Shown: in pieces, positions 34,086 to 43,570 of the stretch
How the letters are laid out: the number at the start of each line of letters is the position of its first letter
Position numbering within the stretch: position 1 is the first letter of the stretch
Assembly: GCA_038239485.1 (NCBI GenBank)
Contig: JBBSET010000004.1
Span: 32,587-96,586, forward strand
DNA: 64,000 bases
Direction of reading: 5' to 3'
Source: DASQEH01 sp038239485
Lineage (GTDB): Bacteria > Actinomycetota > Actinomycetes > Propionibacteriales > Nocardioidaceae
The notes under the pieces: generated by a model
Seen by the model: the letters and a program-made list of their open reading frames with translations, nothing else
Database searches by the model: none
Told to the model about the DNA's origin: nothing
Position numbers and translations under genes: made by a program

Positions 34086-34225
34086 GGTTCGACGATAACG
34101 TCCGGACAGCGCGGGCTCGCGCCCGGCAGGTCCCGGCAAGGGACCAGCCAGCCGGAAACGTACGCACTCAGCGTGCCCGAGCGGAGCCATGCGTGATCTC
34201 AGTCTCGACTCCGTACGCTGGACCC

Positions 34226-34360
34226 ATGATCTGGTTCCTGATTCTCCTCGTTGTGGCCGCCGTGGTGGTTTACCGCTTCCGGTTGCCGATCCTCGCCAAG
34301 CTGCTGGGACAGTCGCAAGGCCGCGTGCAGCGAGCCCTGGACCGCAAGAAGCGCCCCTAG
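34226..34360 (+). CDS. 44-residue single-helix membrane protein
   Basis: The frame starts MIWFLILLVVAAVVVYRFRL and continues PILAKLLGQSQGRVQRALDR to KKRP: one membrane helix followed by a positively charged amphipathic tail, so the tail should stay inside the cell. TACGCT ends 6 nt before the ATG, which fits a leaderless start. Codon choice is G/C-ending in most positions. I do not know a family. It is encoded against its neighbours, in the gap between the radical-SAM-linked gene and the NTF2-like gene. Confidence 0.6.
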   Translation: MIWFLILLVVAAVVVYRFRLPILAKLLGQSQGRVQRALDRKKRP

Positions 34361-34392
34361 CGTCGTCGGCGCCCATCTGGGGTGACTCGCTC

Positions 34393-34767
34393 TCACCACC
34401 GCTCGACGAGGTGGTCACGGCCCACGGGTGGGTCGTACGGCTCGGGCCAGAAGTCCGTCACGGTGGTGATCAGGCCGTCAGCGAAGCCGAAGAACGCCAC
34501 AGCGTCCTCGGATTCACCCGCGCCGACGCGCCACGAGAACCAGGCCACTCCGTTGAGCTCGTCGGCGATGGCCACCTTGAGACTTAGGTGCCACTCGCCC
34601 GGGAACTCGCGGTTGAACCGGAGATACCGATCGCGCCCCCTGATGCGCTCTCGAGTCTGGGGCAGTACGTAGACGACGTCGCTATGCAGCAGGGACCCCC
34701 ATGCGTCCCACTCGCGAGCCTCGAGAGTACGGATGAACCGCTCGACCAGATCCTGATTCGACGTCAT
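34393..34767 (-). CDS. NTF2-like (SnoaL-type) protein
   Basis: The 124-residue protein reads MTSNQDLVERFIRTLEAREW, then LLHSDVVYVLPQTRERIRGRDRYLRF and FSWRVGAGESEDAVAFFGFADGLITTVTDFW. This is the cone-shaped NTF2/SnoaL fold, common in ketosteroid-isomerase-like and polyketide-cyclase-like proteins. No catalytic residues could be assigned, so activity is unknown. It lies 31 bp downstream of the TIGR03960 gene on the same strand. The longer frame to 35124 overlaps that gene and is rejected. Confidence 0.85.
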   Translation of the reverse strand: MTSNQDLVERFIRTLEAREWDAWGSLLHSDVVYVLPQTRERIRGRDRYLRFNREFPGEWHLSLKVAIADELNGVAWFSWRVGAGESEDAVAFFGFADGLITTVTDFWPEPYDPPVGRDHLVERW

Positions 34768-34798
34768 CGCCGCACAGTAGGCCAACGCGCCGACAGTG

Positions 34799-36721
34799 TC
34801 AGACCACCGAGAGCGGTAGCAGCTGCTTGCCCGTCGGTCCCACCTGGATCTGGGTGTCCATCTCCGGACAGACACCGCAGTCGAAGCAGGGTGTCCAGCG
34901 GCAGTCCTCCACCTCGACCTCGTTGAGAGCGTCCTGCCAGTCCTCCCACAGCCAGTCGCGGTCGAGTCCCGAGTCCAGGTGGTCCCAGGGCAGCACCTCG
35001 GCGTACTCCCGCTCACGCAGGGTGTACCAGTCCAGGTCGACCGAAATGCCGGCCAAAGCCACCTCTGTGGCGGCGAGCCAGCGGTCGTACGAGAAGTGCT
35101 CGCTCCACCCGTCGAAGCGGCCACCTTGGCGCCATACCTCCTCGATGACTCCGCCCACGCGGCGGTCGCCGCGAGACAGCAGCCCCTCGATGACCCCGGG
35201 TTTCCCGTCGTGGTAGCGGAACCCGATGGCCCGGCCGTACTGCTTGTCCTTGCGCACCACGTCGCGGAGCAGCTGAAGGCGGTGGTCCGTCGTCTCGTGG
35301 TCGAGCTGCGCCGTCCACTGGAACGGCGTGTGCGGCTTCGGCACGAACCCGCCGATCGACACCGTGCAGCGGATGTCTCGCCGCCCCGACACCTCGCGAC
35401 CGGTCGCGATGACCTTGCGGGCCAGGTCCGCGATGGCCAGGACGTCCTCGTCGGTCTCGGTCGGCAGCCCGCACATGAAGTACAGCTTCACCTGCCGCCA
35501 CCCCTGCGAGTACGCCGCTGCAACGGTGGCGATCAGGTCGTCCTCGGAGACCATCTTGTTGATCACCTTGCGCAGCCGCTCGGAGCCGCCCTCGGGGGCG
35601 AAAGTCAGCCCTGAGCGCCGGCCGTTGCGCGAGAACTCGTTGGCGAGCGTGATGTTGAACGCGTCGACGCGTGTCGACGGGAGCGACAAGGACACGTTGG
35701 TCCCCTCGTATCGGTCGGCCAGGCCCTTCGCCACCTCGGCGATCTCGCTGTGGTCGGCCGACGACAGCGAGAGCAGGCCGACCTCCTCGAAGCCGGACCG
35801 GGTCACGCCCTTGTCGACCATGTCGCCGATCGTCGTGATCGACCGCTCCCGCACCGGTCGAGTGATCATTCCCGCCTGACAGAACCGGCAGCCCCGCGTG
35901 CAGCCGCGGAAGATCTCGACCGAGTACCGCTCGTGGACCGTCTCGGCAAGCGGCACCAGCGGCTTGCTGGGGTACGGCCACTGGTCTAGGTCCATCAAGG
36001 TGTGCTTGTGGACCCGCCACGGGACGCCGGGCCGATTCGGGGCGACCCGCTTGATCCGGCCGTCGTCGAGGTAGTCGACGTCGTAGAACTTCGGGACGTA
36101 CACACCACCGGACATCGCGAGCCGCATCAGCAGCCCGTCGCGGCCCTCGGGTCGACCCTGGTCCTTCCACTCTCGGATCACCTCGCTGATCGCCAGCACG
36201 ATCTCCTCACCGTCGCCCAGCACCGCTGCGTCGATGAAGTCCGCGACCGGCTCCGGGTTGAACGCCGAGTGTCCGCCGGCCAGCACGATCGGGTCGGTCT
36301 CGCCACGGTCGGCCGCGTGCAGGGGAACCCCGGCCAGATCGAGGGCGGTCAGCATGTTGGTGTAGCCGAGTTCGGTCGCGAACGAGATGCCCAGCACGTC
36401 GAACTCGCCCACGGGGCGGTGCGCGTCGACGGTGAACTGCGGGATGCCGTTGTCGCGCATCACCTTCTCCATGTCGGCGAACACGGCATACGTCCGCTCG
36501 GCAAGGATCCAGTCGCGCTCGTTCAGGATCTCGTAGAGGATCTGCAGGCCCTGGTTGGGCAGGCCGACCTCGTAGGCATCGGGGTACATCAGCGCCCAGC
36601 GGACGCTCACCGACTCCCACTCCTTGACGGTGGAGTTCAGCTCCCCGCCGACATACTGAATCGGCTTCTGCACCGTGGGCAGCAGAGGCTCGAGCTTGGA
36701 GAACAAGGACTCGGCAGACAT
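34799..36721 (-). CDS. TIGR03960-family B12-binding-type radical SAM protein
   Basis: The 640-residue protein has an N-terminal domain (VQKPIQYVGGELNSTVKEW, then TELGYTNMLTALDLAGVPL and LAGGHSAFNPEPVADFIDA) and a radical-SAM core with IFRGCTRGCRFCQAGMITRP, whose three Cys bind the 4Fe-4S cluster. CxxxCxxC is intact. The C-terminus carries another Cys group (CRWTPCFDCGVC near residue 612) that may bind a second cluster. It is a conserved companion of the DUF2344 protein (33342-34085) and of rne; the reaction is unknown. The ATG at 36721 begins the conserved region. Confidence 0.9.
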   Translation of the reverse strand: MSAESLFSKLEPLLPTVQKPIQYVGGELNSTVKEWESVSVRWALMYPDAYEVGLPNQGLQILYEILNERDWILAERTYAVFADMEKVMRDNGIPQFTVDAHRPVGEFDVLGISFATELGYTNMLTALDLAGVPLHAADRGETDPIVLAGGHSAFNPEPVADFIDAAVLGDGEEIVLAISEVIREWKDQGRPEGRDGLLMRLAMSGGVYVPKFYDVDYLDDGRIKRVAPNRPGVPWRVHKHTLMDLDQWPYPSKPLVPLAETVHERYSVEIFRGCTRGCRFCQAGMITRPVRERSITTIGDMVDKGVTRSGFEEVGLLSLSSADHSEIAEVAKGLADRYEGTNVSLSLPSTRVDAFNITLANEFSRNGRRSGLTFAPEGGSERLRKVINKMVSEDDLIATVAAAYSQGWRQVKLYFMCGLPTETDEDVLAIADLARKVIATGREVSGRRDIRCTVSIGGFVPKPHTPFQWTAQLDHETTDHRLQLLRDVVRKDKQYGRAIGFRYHDGKPGVIEGLLSRGDRRVGGVIEEVWRQGGRFDGWSEHFSYDRWLAATEVALAGISVDLDWYTLREREYAEVLPWDHLDSGLDRDWLWEDWQDALNEVEVEDCRWTPCFDCGVCPEMDTQIQVGPTGKQLLPLSVV

Positions 36722-36789
36722 GACGGAAGGCGCTCCAGGTGGGTGAGGTCGCTGCTCAGCGTACGCGCTCGCTCCGGCACGAGCCGCTG

Positions 36790-38022
36790 TCAGTAGCGCC
36801 GCGAGCGTGCGATCCGCCCGCGTAGCACGACGCCGAGGCCCAGGGAGCGCTCGGTACGAAGATGGATGTTGAGCAGCAGGCCGACGGCCATCAGGGAGGC
36901 GAACATCGACGTCCCCCCATACGACACGAGGGGCAGCGGCACCCCCGTGACCGGCATGATGCCCAGGCACATGCCGATGTTCTGGAAAGCCTGGAAGCCG
37001 AACCAGCAGGCGATGCCCGCTCCGGCGAGGCGGCCGAACATGTCGTCGGAGCGGGCGGCGATCCGTACCGCGCGCCAGAGCAACGCGACAAACAAGACGA
37101 TGATCGCCCCGGCTCCGACCAGGCCGAGCTCCTCCCCGGCGACGGTGAAGACGAAGTCGGTGTGCTGCTCGGGCACGAAGCCGGACTGGGTCTGCGATCC
37201 GTGGAACAGCCCCTGACCGAACAGCCCGCCGTTGCCGATCGCGATCCGGGCCTGGGTCGTGTTGTACCCCGCGCCGCGCGGGTCGAGTGACGGGTCCGCG
37301 AAGGCCTCGAACCGCAGCAGCTGGTAGCCCTTGAGGACGCCGAGCTGGACGGCGGCGACCCCTCCCCCGACGGCGACCGCCGCCAGACCGACCAGCCATC
37401 GCCTCGGGGCGCCGGCGACGGCTATCAGGCCGAACACTGTCACACTCAGGACGAGCATCGTGCCGAGGTCGGGCTGCGCCAAGATGAGCAGCGCGGGGAC
37501 GGCGGCGATGGCCAGTGCCCCGATCACGTCGGAGCTGCGCAGCCACTTCTCTCCTTGACGTGTCTCGATCTTCTCCGCCAGCAGCAGCGCCATCCCGGCG
37601 ACCACCCCGAGCTTGGCGAACTCGGCCGGCTGAAGGGACAGGCCGCCGACCAGAATCCAGGACCGCGACCCGTTGATGACCGCGCCGAGAGGAGACAGGA
37701 CGAGCACCAGTCCGACGATGGCGCCGAGGTACACCAGGGGTGCCCAGATCCGGACCCAGCGGTAGTCGGTGGCGGCGATGATCGTCGCCAGCGTGACGCC
37801 GATCACGACGTTGGTCAGCTGCCGGACCATGAACGCGGTCGCGTCACCGCCGGTCAGAGCGCGGTTGTTGGCGGTGGCCGACCAGACGAGCAGCGTGCCG
37901 AGCACGAGTAGCGCCGTGACCGAACCGACGACGACCCAGTCCATCCGCTGCCAGGTGGCCCGGCTCTCGGTGACGTTGACCCGCCTGCTCGTCCGGCTCG
38001 TCGAGACCGTGGACGTCGCCAT
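36790..38022 (-). CDS. rodA: RodA, SEDS peptidoglycan glycosyltransferase
   Basis: RodA polymerises glycan strands during elongation together with the class B penicillin-binding protein. The 410-residue protein has about ten membrane helices and SEDS motifs: WSATANNRAL in the first loop, SRSWILVGGLSLQPAEFAKL, LILAQPDLGTMLVLS, and FVFTVAGEELGLVGA through GVPLPLVSYGGTSM. The ATG shares a base with the mrdA stop (TGATG), coupling it to its partner. The basic N-terminal segment (TSRTSRRVN) is cytoplasmic. The upstream extension of the frame overlaps mrdA and is rejected. Confidence 0.97.
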   Translation of the reverse strand: MATSTVSTSRTSRRVNVTESRATWQRMDWVVVGSVTALLVLGTLLVWSATANNRALTGGDATAFMVRQLTNVVIGVTLATIIAATDYRWVRIWAPLVYLGAIVGLVLVLSPLGAVINGSRSWILVGGLSLQPAEFAKLGVVAGMALLLAEKIETRQGEKWLRSSDVIGALAIAAVPALLILAQPDLGTMLVLSVTVFGLIAVAGAPRRWLVGLAAVAVGGGVAAVQLGVLKGYQLLRFEAFADPSLDPRGAGYNTTQARIAIGNGGLFGQGLFHGSQTQSGFVPEQHTDFVFTVAGEELGLVGAGAIIVLFVALLWRAVRIAARSDDMFGRLAGAGIACWFGFQAFQNIGMCLGIMPVTGVPLPLVSYGGTSMFASLMAVGLLLNIHLRTERSLGLGVVLRGRIARSRRY

Positions 38023-40124
38023 CAGTTGGGCTCGAGTCCGGGCGGTGTGATCTGCCCATCGCGCTGGAAGACCGGCAGACCGGTCGGCGGGTGCGCACCG
38101 GGCTGAGATCCTTTCGCGGCGTCGACGTTCGTCCCGTGGATGCCGTACAGCGACTCCCAGATGCGCCGCACCGAGTCCCCCGAGGTGCCCGAGCCGGTGC
38201 CGCCCTGGGAGATCTGCATGACGACGACGTACTGCTTGTCGTAGCTGGCCACCCACGAGGTCGTCTGCTTGCCGTACACCTCCGCGGTTCCGGTCTTGAA
38301 ACGGACCTTGACCTTGTCGAGGGGGAAGCCGCCCATCTTCCAGGCCATCGTCCCGACCTTGCCGGTCCCCTCGAGCGCGTGGTCGATGTAGGTCAGCACG
38401 CGCTGCGGGATCGGCACCTTGTTCGCAGCCTTCGGTGGGATGCGGCGGACCAGTCTGCCCTCAGGGCTGATGATCGCCTTGCCGATCCGCGGCTCCCACA
38501 GGATGCCGCCGTTGCTGATGGCAGCATACCCGACCGCAAGCTGCAGCGGTGTCAGCAAGGTGTCGCCCTGGCCGATCGCGAAGTTGACCGCGTCGCCGGC
38601 CCGGTAGCGCCAGCCGTCGGTGCAGAACTCTCGGGCGAACACGTGGATGTAGTCCCCCCCGGACTGGCTGCCCAGCTTGCAGTAGTAGTTCTTGTTGGCC
38701 TTCCAGTAGGACAGCTTCCACTTCCGGTCGGCGATCCGGCCGCTCACCTCGCCCGGGATGTCGATGCCGGTGCGCTTGCCGAAGCCGAAGTTCTTGGCGT
38801 TCTGGACCAGCGGGTCCTTGATGTTGACGTTGCCGGACTCGCCTCCCTCCTTCAGCCACTCGGCATACCCGACGCGGTAGAAGAACGTGTCGCACGAGAG
38901 CTGGAGGGCCTGCGCGAACGTCAGGGGTCCGTAGGCGGCCGACTCGTAGTTCTTGAAGACCCGGTTGCCGACGGTCAGCGACGACGAGCAGTCCAGCTTG
39001 TCGCTCGTCGTGTACCCGTGGGTGAGCGCGGCGGCCGTGGTGAACGGCTTGAAGGTCGACCCTGGAGCGAACAGACCCTGCGTCGCCCGGCTCAGCAGCG
39101 GCATGTTGGCCTTGGCGCTGTAGAGGTGGTTGAGCTGCTTCTGGCTGATGCCCCCGACCCAGACCTTCGGGTTGTACGTGGGGTAGCTCGCCATCGCCAC
39201 CACGCGGCCGTTCTTGGGGTCGAGCACGACGACCGAGCCGGAGTCGGCCACATAGTTGCGCCCCGTCACCGGGTCGAGGGTCTGCCGCGCGTTGAGGATG
39301 GACCGCTGGAGCTCGCTCTCGACGGTGGCCTGGACCTTGGCGTCGATGCTGGTCACAAGGGTGTCGCCGGGCTTCGGCTGGGTCTGCGACCCCTGCCCGA
39401 TGACGCGGCCCATGGCGTCGACGGACACCTGCCGGTCACCGGAGACCCCGCTGAGGTAGCGGTTGTAGCTGTACTCGAGCCCGGAGCGCCCGACCACCGA
39501 CAGCGGGCTGATGGCGTTGTTGCGGCGTCGATCCGCCGCCTTGAGCTCGTCGGACGTGATCGGCGAGTCGTACCCGAGGATGTGGGCCGCGTTGACCCCG
39601 AACGGCCGCGGGTACGCCCTTACCTTGCTGGCCTCGGCCGCCACCCCGGGGTAGTCCTCCGACCGCTCGAGGATGGCAGCGGCCACCCGCTGGGGAACGC
39701 CTTCGGCGACGGGCACGGGCTCGTAGGGGGACCCGTTCCAACACTGTGGCGACGGCGCGGCACCGGCCTCGCCACAGGTCTTCGTGCGGCGGACCAGCTC
39801 GTGCTGCGACAGACCGAGGGTGGCAGCGAGCCTGCCCATTACCGCACGCCGGGTGGCGTCGCCGAGACGGTCCATCACGTCGCGGTCGACGGTCACGACC
39901 CAGGAGGTCCGGTTCGCGACGAGGGGACGGCCCTCGTCGTCCACGATGAGCCCGCGGGGGGCGGGCAGCACGATGTCTCGGACGGTGTTGCTCTGTGCGG
40001 CCGCCTGGTAGGCCTCGGCGCCGTCCACCTGGAGGTACCACAGTCGCGCCAGCAGGGTGACGAACAGGGACACGATCATCACCTGCACGACGACGAGCCG
40101 CACCCTCGACCGCGATGCCAGCAC
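38022..40124 (-). CDS. mrdA: Penicillin-binding protein 2 (class B transpeptidase)
   Basis: The 700-residue protein has one N-terminal membrane helix (VVVQVMIVSLFVTLLARLWY), a dimerisation/pedestal region and a transpeptidase domain with SxxK as GSTFKPF at about residue 355, LQLSCDTFFYRVG for the SxN motif (Cys for the usual Ala or Val before Asp/Asn), and KTG as RFKTGTAEVYG near 608. It crosslinks peptidoglycan at the side wall and pairs with RodA. It lies 6 bp downstream of mreD. The start is GTG at 40124. Confidence 0.96.
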   Translation of the reverse strand: MLASRSRVRLVVVQVMIVSLFVTLLARLWYLQVDGAEAYQAAAQSNTVRDIVLPAPRGLIVDDEGRPLVANRTSWVVTVDRDVMDRLGDATRRAVMGRLAATLGLSQHELVRRTKTCGEAGAAPSPQCWNGSPYEPVPVAEGVPQRVAAAILERSEDYPGVAAEASKVRAYPRPFGVNAAHILGYDSPITSDELKAADRRRNNAISPLSVVGRSGLEYSYNRYLSGVSGDRQVSVDAMGRVIGQGSQTQPKPGDTLVTSIDAKVQATVESELQRSILNARQTLDPVTGRNYVADSGSVVVLDPKNGRVVAMASYPTYNPKVWVGGISQKQLNHLYSAKANMPLLSRATQGLFAPGSTFKPFTTAAALTHGYTTSDKLDCSSSLTVGNRVFKNYESAAYGPLTFAQALQLSCDTFFYRVGYAEWLKEGGESGNVNIKDPLVQNAKNFGFGKRTGIDIPGEVSGRIADRKWKLSYWKANKNYYCKLGSQSGGDYIHVFAREFCTDGWRYRAGDAVNFAIGQGDTLLTPLQLAVGYAAISNGGILWEPRIGKAIISPEGRLVRRIPPKAANKVPIPQRVLTYIDHALEGTGKVGTMAWKMGGFPLDKVKVRFKTGTAEVYGKQTTSWVASYDKQYVVVMQISQGGTGSGTSGDSVRRIWESLYGIHGTNVDAAKGSQPGAHPPTGLPVFQRDGQITPPGLEPN

Positions 40125-40130
40125 CGCCGC

Positions 40131-40643
40131 CTACCAGCGCTTGGCGGGTTCGAGGCGCCGCAGCAGCACGACGACGAGCGGGATCACCACAGGCGTGAGG
40201 AGGACGTCGTAGGCCACCGCCCGCGGGACCACCGCGAAGGCCGACGACACCGTGACGCCGGAGTCTCCGAGAACCATGCCGGTGAGGGCGAAGACCGACG
40301 TCCCGATGAAGGCCCCAGCGGCGGCCATCCCGAGCGTGCCGAGCTTGGAGATGTCTCCCTCGGGCTTGGCCAGGCCGGTCAGGTAGCCGACAAGCACCAA
40401 CGACAGCGCCCAGCGGCCGGCGGTGTGGTCCGATGGTGGCGCCAGGTCGAGAACCAGGCCCGCCACGAAGCCGACCACGGCCGCGAAGTCCGGCCCGCGG
40501 ACGAGGGCCGCGCCGAGGACGACCAGCAGCGCCAGATCGGGCGCGACCCCGCCGAAGGTGAAGTGGCTGAACACCGTCAGCTGCAGCGTCACAGCCACGA
40601 CGATCACTACGGCCATCGACAGCAGACGGACGAGCCTGGTCAT
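40131..40643 (-). CDS. mreD: Rod-shape protein MreD
   Basis: The 170-residue protein has about five membrane helices (LSMAVVIVVAVTLQLTVFS, VAPDLALLVVLGAALV, FAAVVGFVAGLVLDLAPP and others), the usual MreD topology and length. It links MreC to RodA/PBP2 in the elongasome. Its ATG overlaps the mreC stop by 4 bp. Sequence conservation is low in this family, so the call depends partly on gene order. Confidence 0.95.
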   Translation of the reverse strand: MTRLVRLLSMAVVIVVAVTLQLTVFSHFTFGGVAPDLALLVVLGAALVRGPDFAAVVGFVAGLVLDLAPPSDHTAGRWALSLVLVGYLTGLAKPEGDISKLGTLGMAAAGAFIGTSVFALTGMVLGDSGVTVSSAFAVVPRAVAYDVLLTPVVIPLVVVLLRRLEPAKRW

Positions 40644-41518
40644 CGTGAGGTCCCCGTGGCGAGGCTGGTGCCGGAGCTGCGGGCGGACGTGACGACCCCG
40701 ACCAGGTCGAGGGACGAGAAGTCGACGTACGGGGCGATGGTGGCCGTCTGGGTGAGCTCAGCGGGCGACGAGCGGACACTGGTCACGCGGCCGATCGGGA
40801 CGCCGGCGACGTACGGCGCGCCGTTTCGAGAGCCCCACGAGACGACGACATCGCCGGTCCGGGGCGACACGTGGTGGTCCACAAGGCTCATCTGCAGTGA
40901 TCCGCCGACGCTCAGGCTGCCGTCACCGGCGAGGAAGCCCAGCTCCATCGACGTGCCGAGCCGCCCGCCGACCGTCGACTTCGAGTCGATCACCAGGAGG
41001 ACGGTGGCCGTGGAGCGGGTGGCGCTGATCACGCGGCCGACCAGCCCGTCGGCGTTGATCACGGTGAGGTCGGGCACAACGCCCTGGCTGGTGCCGGCGT
41101 CGATCGTGACCGTCCGCGAGAACGACTGGGCGGAGCCCATCGCGATGACCTGCGCCGGTACGACGGTGTCGTGGCTGGTGTCGGCGAGCTGGGTGAGGCC
41201 GCTGACCTCGTCGGAGCGGGCCGCGTCGGGCTGCGCCAGCCGGAGCCGCTGTGTCAGGGCGTCGTTGGCTGCCTGCAGGGCGTTGTTCTGGTCACGGAGC
41301 TTGTTGACGTCGCTGAAGTGGCCCGGCAGGGCGGTGATCGGCTTGAAGGCCGTCGTCGCCCCGTCCTCGACCGGGCCGAGGACCGCGGCGACCGCGGTCC
41401 GGAGCGGGTCGATAGGGGAACCGCTGGCGCCGCCGCGGGCGTCGAGTGTGATGATCGTGACGCACGCGAGCAGGAGCAGCCCGAGGACGGCTTGCGAGCG
41501 CCGTGGCTCGTCGTGCAT
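40640..41518 (-). CDS. mreC: Rod-shape protein MreC
   Basis: The 292-residue protein has one membrane helix near the N-terminus (AVLGLLLLACVTIITLDAR), a coiled-coil segment (VNKLRDQNNALQAANDALTQ) and the beta-barrel MreC core with AQVIAMGSAQSFSRTVTIDA, GVVPDLTVINADGLVGRVIS and VLLVIDSKSTVGGRL. It scaffolds the elongation complex outside the membrane. Its start shares a base with the mreB stop (TGATG). Confidence 0.96.
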   Translation of the reverse strand: MHDEPRRSQAVLGLLLLACVTIITLDARGGASGSPIDPLRTAVAAVLGPVEDGATTAFKPITALPGHFSDVNKLRDQNNALQAANDALTQRLRLAQPDAARSDEVSGLTQLADTSHDTVVPAQVIAMGSAQSFSRTVTIDAGTSQGVVPDLTVINADGLVGRVISATRSTATVLLVIDSKSTVGGRLGTSMELGFLAGDGSLSVGGSLQMSLVDHHVSPRTGDVVVSWGSRNGAPYVAGVPIGRVTSVRSSPAELTQTATIAPYVDFSSLDLVGVVTSARSSGTSLATGTSR

Positions 41519-42543
41519 CAGCGCCTCGGTTCGGAGACGAGCACCTGCTGCAGGGCCTCGAACTCCTCGACGCACTTGCCTGCACCCAGGGCCACCGAGG
41601 CGAGCGGATCGTCGGCGACGTGGGCGGGCATGCCGGTCTCGTGGCGCAGCCGCTCGTCGAGGCCGCGCAGCAGCGCACCGCCGCCGGTGAGGACCAGGCC
41701 GCGGTCCATGATGTCGCCGGCCAGCTCGGGGGGTGTCTTGTCCAGGGTCATCCGCACCGAGTCGACGATCGCGTGCAACGGCTCCTCGAGGGCCTGGCGT
41801 ACCTCCGCGGACGAGACCACGACGTTGCGCGGGAGGCCGCTGATCATGTCGCGGCCGCGGATCTCCGCCTCGGGCTCGTCCGGCAGCGGGAACGCCGACC
41901 CGAGGGCGATCTTGATCTCCTCGGCGGTCCGCTCCCCCAGCATGAGGGAGTACTCCTTCTTCATCCACGCGATGATCGCCTGGTCGAGGTCGTCGCCGGC
42001 CGTACGGATCGACTGGCTGGTGACGATCCCGCCGAGGCTGATCACGGCGACCTCGGTGGTCCCGCCGCCGATGTCGACCACCATGTTGCCGGTGGCCTCG
42101 TGGACCGGAAGCCCCGAGCCGATCGCGGCTGCCATCGGCTCCTCGATGATGTAGACCCGGCGCGAACCGGCCTGGTACCCGGCCTCTTTGACCGCACGCT
42201 GCTCCACCGCGGTGATCCCGGACGGGACGCAGATGACCAGCCGCGGCTTGGCGAAGTAACGGCGGCGGTGGACCCGCTGGATGAAGAAACGCAGCATCTG
42301 CTCGGTCGCCTCGAAGTCGGCGATCACGCCGTCGCGCAGCGGCCGGATGGCGCTGATGGTGTCGGGGGTACGGCCGATCATCCGCTTGGCCTCGGTGCCG
42401 ACGGCCAGGATCTCGCGGGTCTGGGTGTTCATGGCCACGACAGAGGGCTCGTTGAGCATGATCCCGCGCCCTCGGACGTAGACAAGGGTGTTGGCGGTGC
42501 CCAGGTCGACCGCCATGTCGCGGCCGATGAAGCTGTTGGCCAT
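41518..42543 (-). CDS. mreB: Rod-shape actin homologue MreB
   Basis: The 341-residue protein has the actin-fold motifs MAVDLGTANTLVYVRGRG (phosphate 1), VVDIGGGTTEVAVIS (phosphate 2) and LTGGGALLRGLDERL (adenosine). MreB filaments direct side-wall synthesis; its presence with the complete mreCD-mrdA-rodA operon suggests lateral or otherwise MreB-guided growth. Among starts, ATG at 42573 would add ten residues; 42543 gives the N-terminus usual for the family (MANSFIGRDMAVD), though GAGGG lies 13 nt away, so the start is uncertain by ten codons. Confidence 0.96.
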   Translation of the reverse strand: MANSFIGRDMAVDLGTANTLVYVRGRGIMLNEPSVVAMNTQTREILAVGTEAKRMIGRTPDTISAIRPLRDGVIADFEATEQMLRFFIQRVHRRRYFAKPRLVICVPSGITAVEQRAVKEAGYQAGSRRVYIIEEPMAAAIGSGLPVHEATGNMVVDIGGGTTEVAVISLGGIVTSQSIRTAGDDLDQAIIAWMKKEYSLMLGERTAEEIKIALGSAFPLPDEPEAEIRGRDMISGLPRNVVVSSAEVRQALEEPLHAIVDSVRMTLDKTPPELAGDIMDRGLVLTGGGALLRGLDERLRHETGMPAHVADDPLASVALGAGKCVEEFEALQQVLVSEPRR

Positions 42544-42725
42544 CTGCTCGGACCGACCCTCTCGCGCGAGCATGTGCGGGATGCCCTCGGACTCGAGAGC
42601 AGCGGCACGGCAGGGCGGGCCTCGCCCGTTGCGCCGCGTGATCAGGGTATGTCGAGGGGGTGGTCAGATCGGGGCGACACTTCGCCGCGCGCCGCACTTT
42701 CCGCGATGGCGGGTCCGGCCGGGGC

Positions 42726-43133
42726 TCAGAGGCCGGGGAACCACAAGGCGATCTCGCGCTCGGCCGACTCGGCCGAGTCGGACCCGTGCACGAGGTTCTC
42801 GCGGTTCGACAGGCTCAGGTCGCCGCGGATCGACCCGGGCGCTGCCCTGCGCCCGTCGGTGGCCCCGTTGATCGCGCGCACCACGTCGACCGCCTCATCA
42901 CCTTCCAACACGATCGCCACCAGAGGGCCGCTGGTGACGAAGGCGCGCAGCGGTGGATAGAAGTCGCGGTCGACGTGCTCGGCGTAATGGGCGTCCGCCT
43001 GCTCGCCGGTGATGTGCCGCTGCTCGAGCGCCACGATCGTCAGGCCCTTCGCCTCGAAGCGGCCGATCACGCGTCCCACCAGTCCGCGGCGTACGGCGTC
43101 GGGCTTGAGCAGGACGAGCGTTCGCTGAGTCAT
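42726..43133 (-). CDS. ndk: Nucleoside diphosphate kinase
   Basis: The enzyme balances nucleoside triphosphate pools by phosphate transfer through a His intermediate. The 135 residues open TQRTLVLLKPDAVRRGLVG and contain GPLVAIVLEGDEAVDVVRAI, NGATDGRRAAPGSIRGDL and NLVHGSDSAESAEREI with the active-site His in VHGSDS. Length is typical. It lies between the mre genes and the DUF4233/folC pair, on the same strand. Confidence 0.98.
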   Translation of the reverse strand: MTQRTLVLLKPDAVRRGLVGRVIGRFEAKGLTIVALEQRHITGEQADAHYAEHVDRDFYPPLRAFVTSGPLVAIVLEGDEAVDVVRAINGATDGRRAAPGSIRGDLSLSNRENLVHGSDSAESAEREIALWFPGL

Positions 43134-43203
43134 GCGCGCAGCCTACCGAGCAGCCTCATTTCGGTGGCCGTTCGCCCGGACGGTGACTGCCGCCACCGGC
43201 CGC

Positions 43204-43557
43204 TCACGGGGGTGGGTCGGCGGCGGCCCAGGCGGCCTGGTCGGCCTCGATCTTGAGCCCCAGCAGGTACGCCGCGACCCAGAGCGCGCCGAAAGCGAGA
43301 CCGAGCACGATCATCACCGGGACGAGCACGCCGATCGCGAGCACCGCCACCTGGAGCGCGAACCCGAGGTAGTAGGCACCCTCGCTGCGCAGCGAGCCGG
43401 CGATCAGCAGGGCCAGCACGGCAAGGCCGAGCCCGATCGACAGCCCGACTGGGGTCGAGACCCCGCGGACGCTGATCAGCACGGGGGTCACCAGCCCGAG
43501 CACGATGCACTCGAGCGCCAGCACCGTCGCGCACATCATCCGCCGCGGCGATCGCAT
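43204..43557 (-). CDS. DUF4233-like membrane protein
   Basis: The 117-residue protein has four membrane helices: MMCATVLALECIVLGLVTPV, VGLSIGLGLAVLALLIAGS, GYALQVAVLAIGVLVPVMI-like and LAFGALWVAAYLLGLKIE. DUF4233 proteins are regularly encoded directly after folC in Actinobacteria, as here, with 13 bp between. The function is unknown. The ATG at 43557 is preferred; the frame continuing to 43857 overlaps folC. Confidence 0.85.
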   Translation of the reverse strand: MRSPRRMMCATVLALECIVLGLVTPVLISVRGVSTPVGLSIGLGLAVLALLIAGSLRSEGAYYLGFALQVAVLAIGVLVPVMIVLGLAFGALWVAAYLLGLKIEADQAAWAAADPPP

Positions 43558-43570
43558 CAGGGGCTCCCCA

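Noticed and set aside
38091..41690. A 1199-codon plus-strand frame
   Set aside because: It is antisense to mrdA, mreD and mreC, whose motifs are clear; composition is typical of an antisense shadow.
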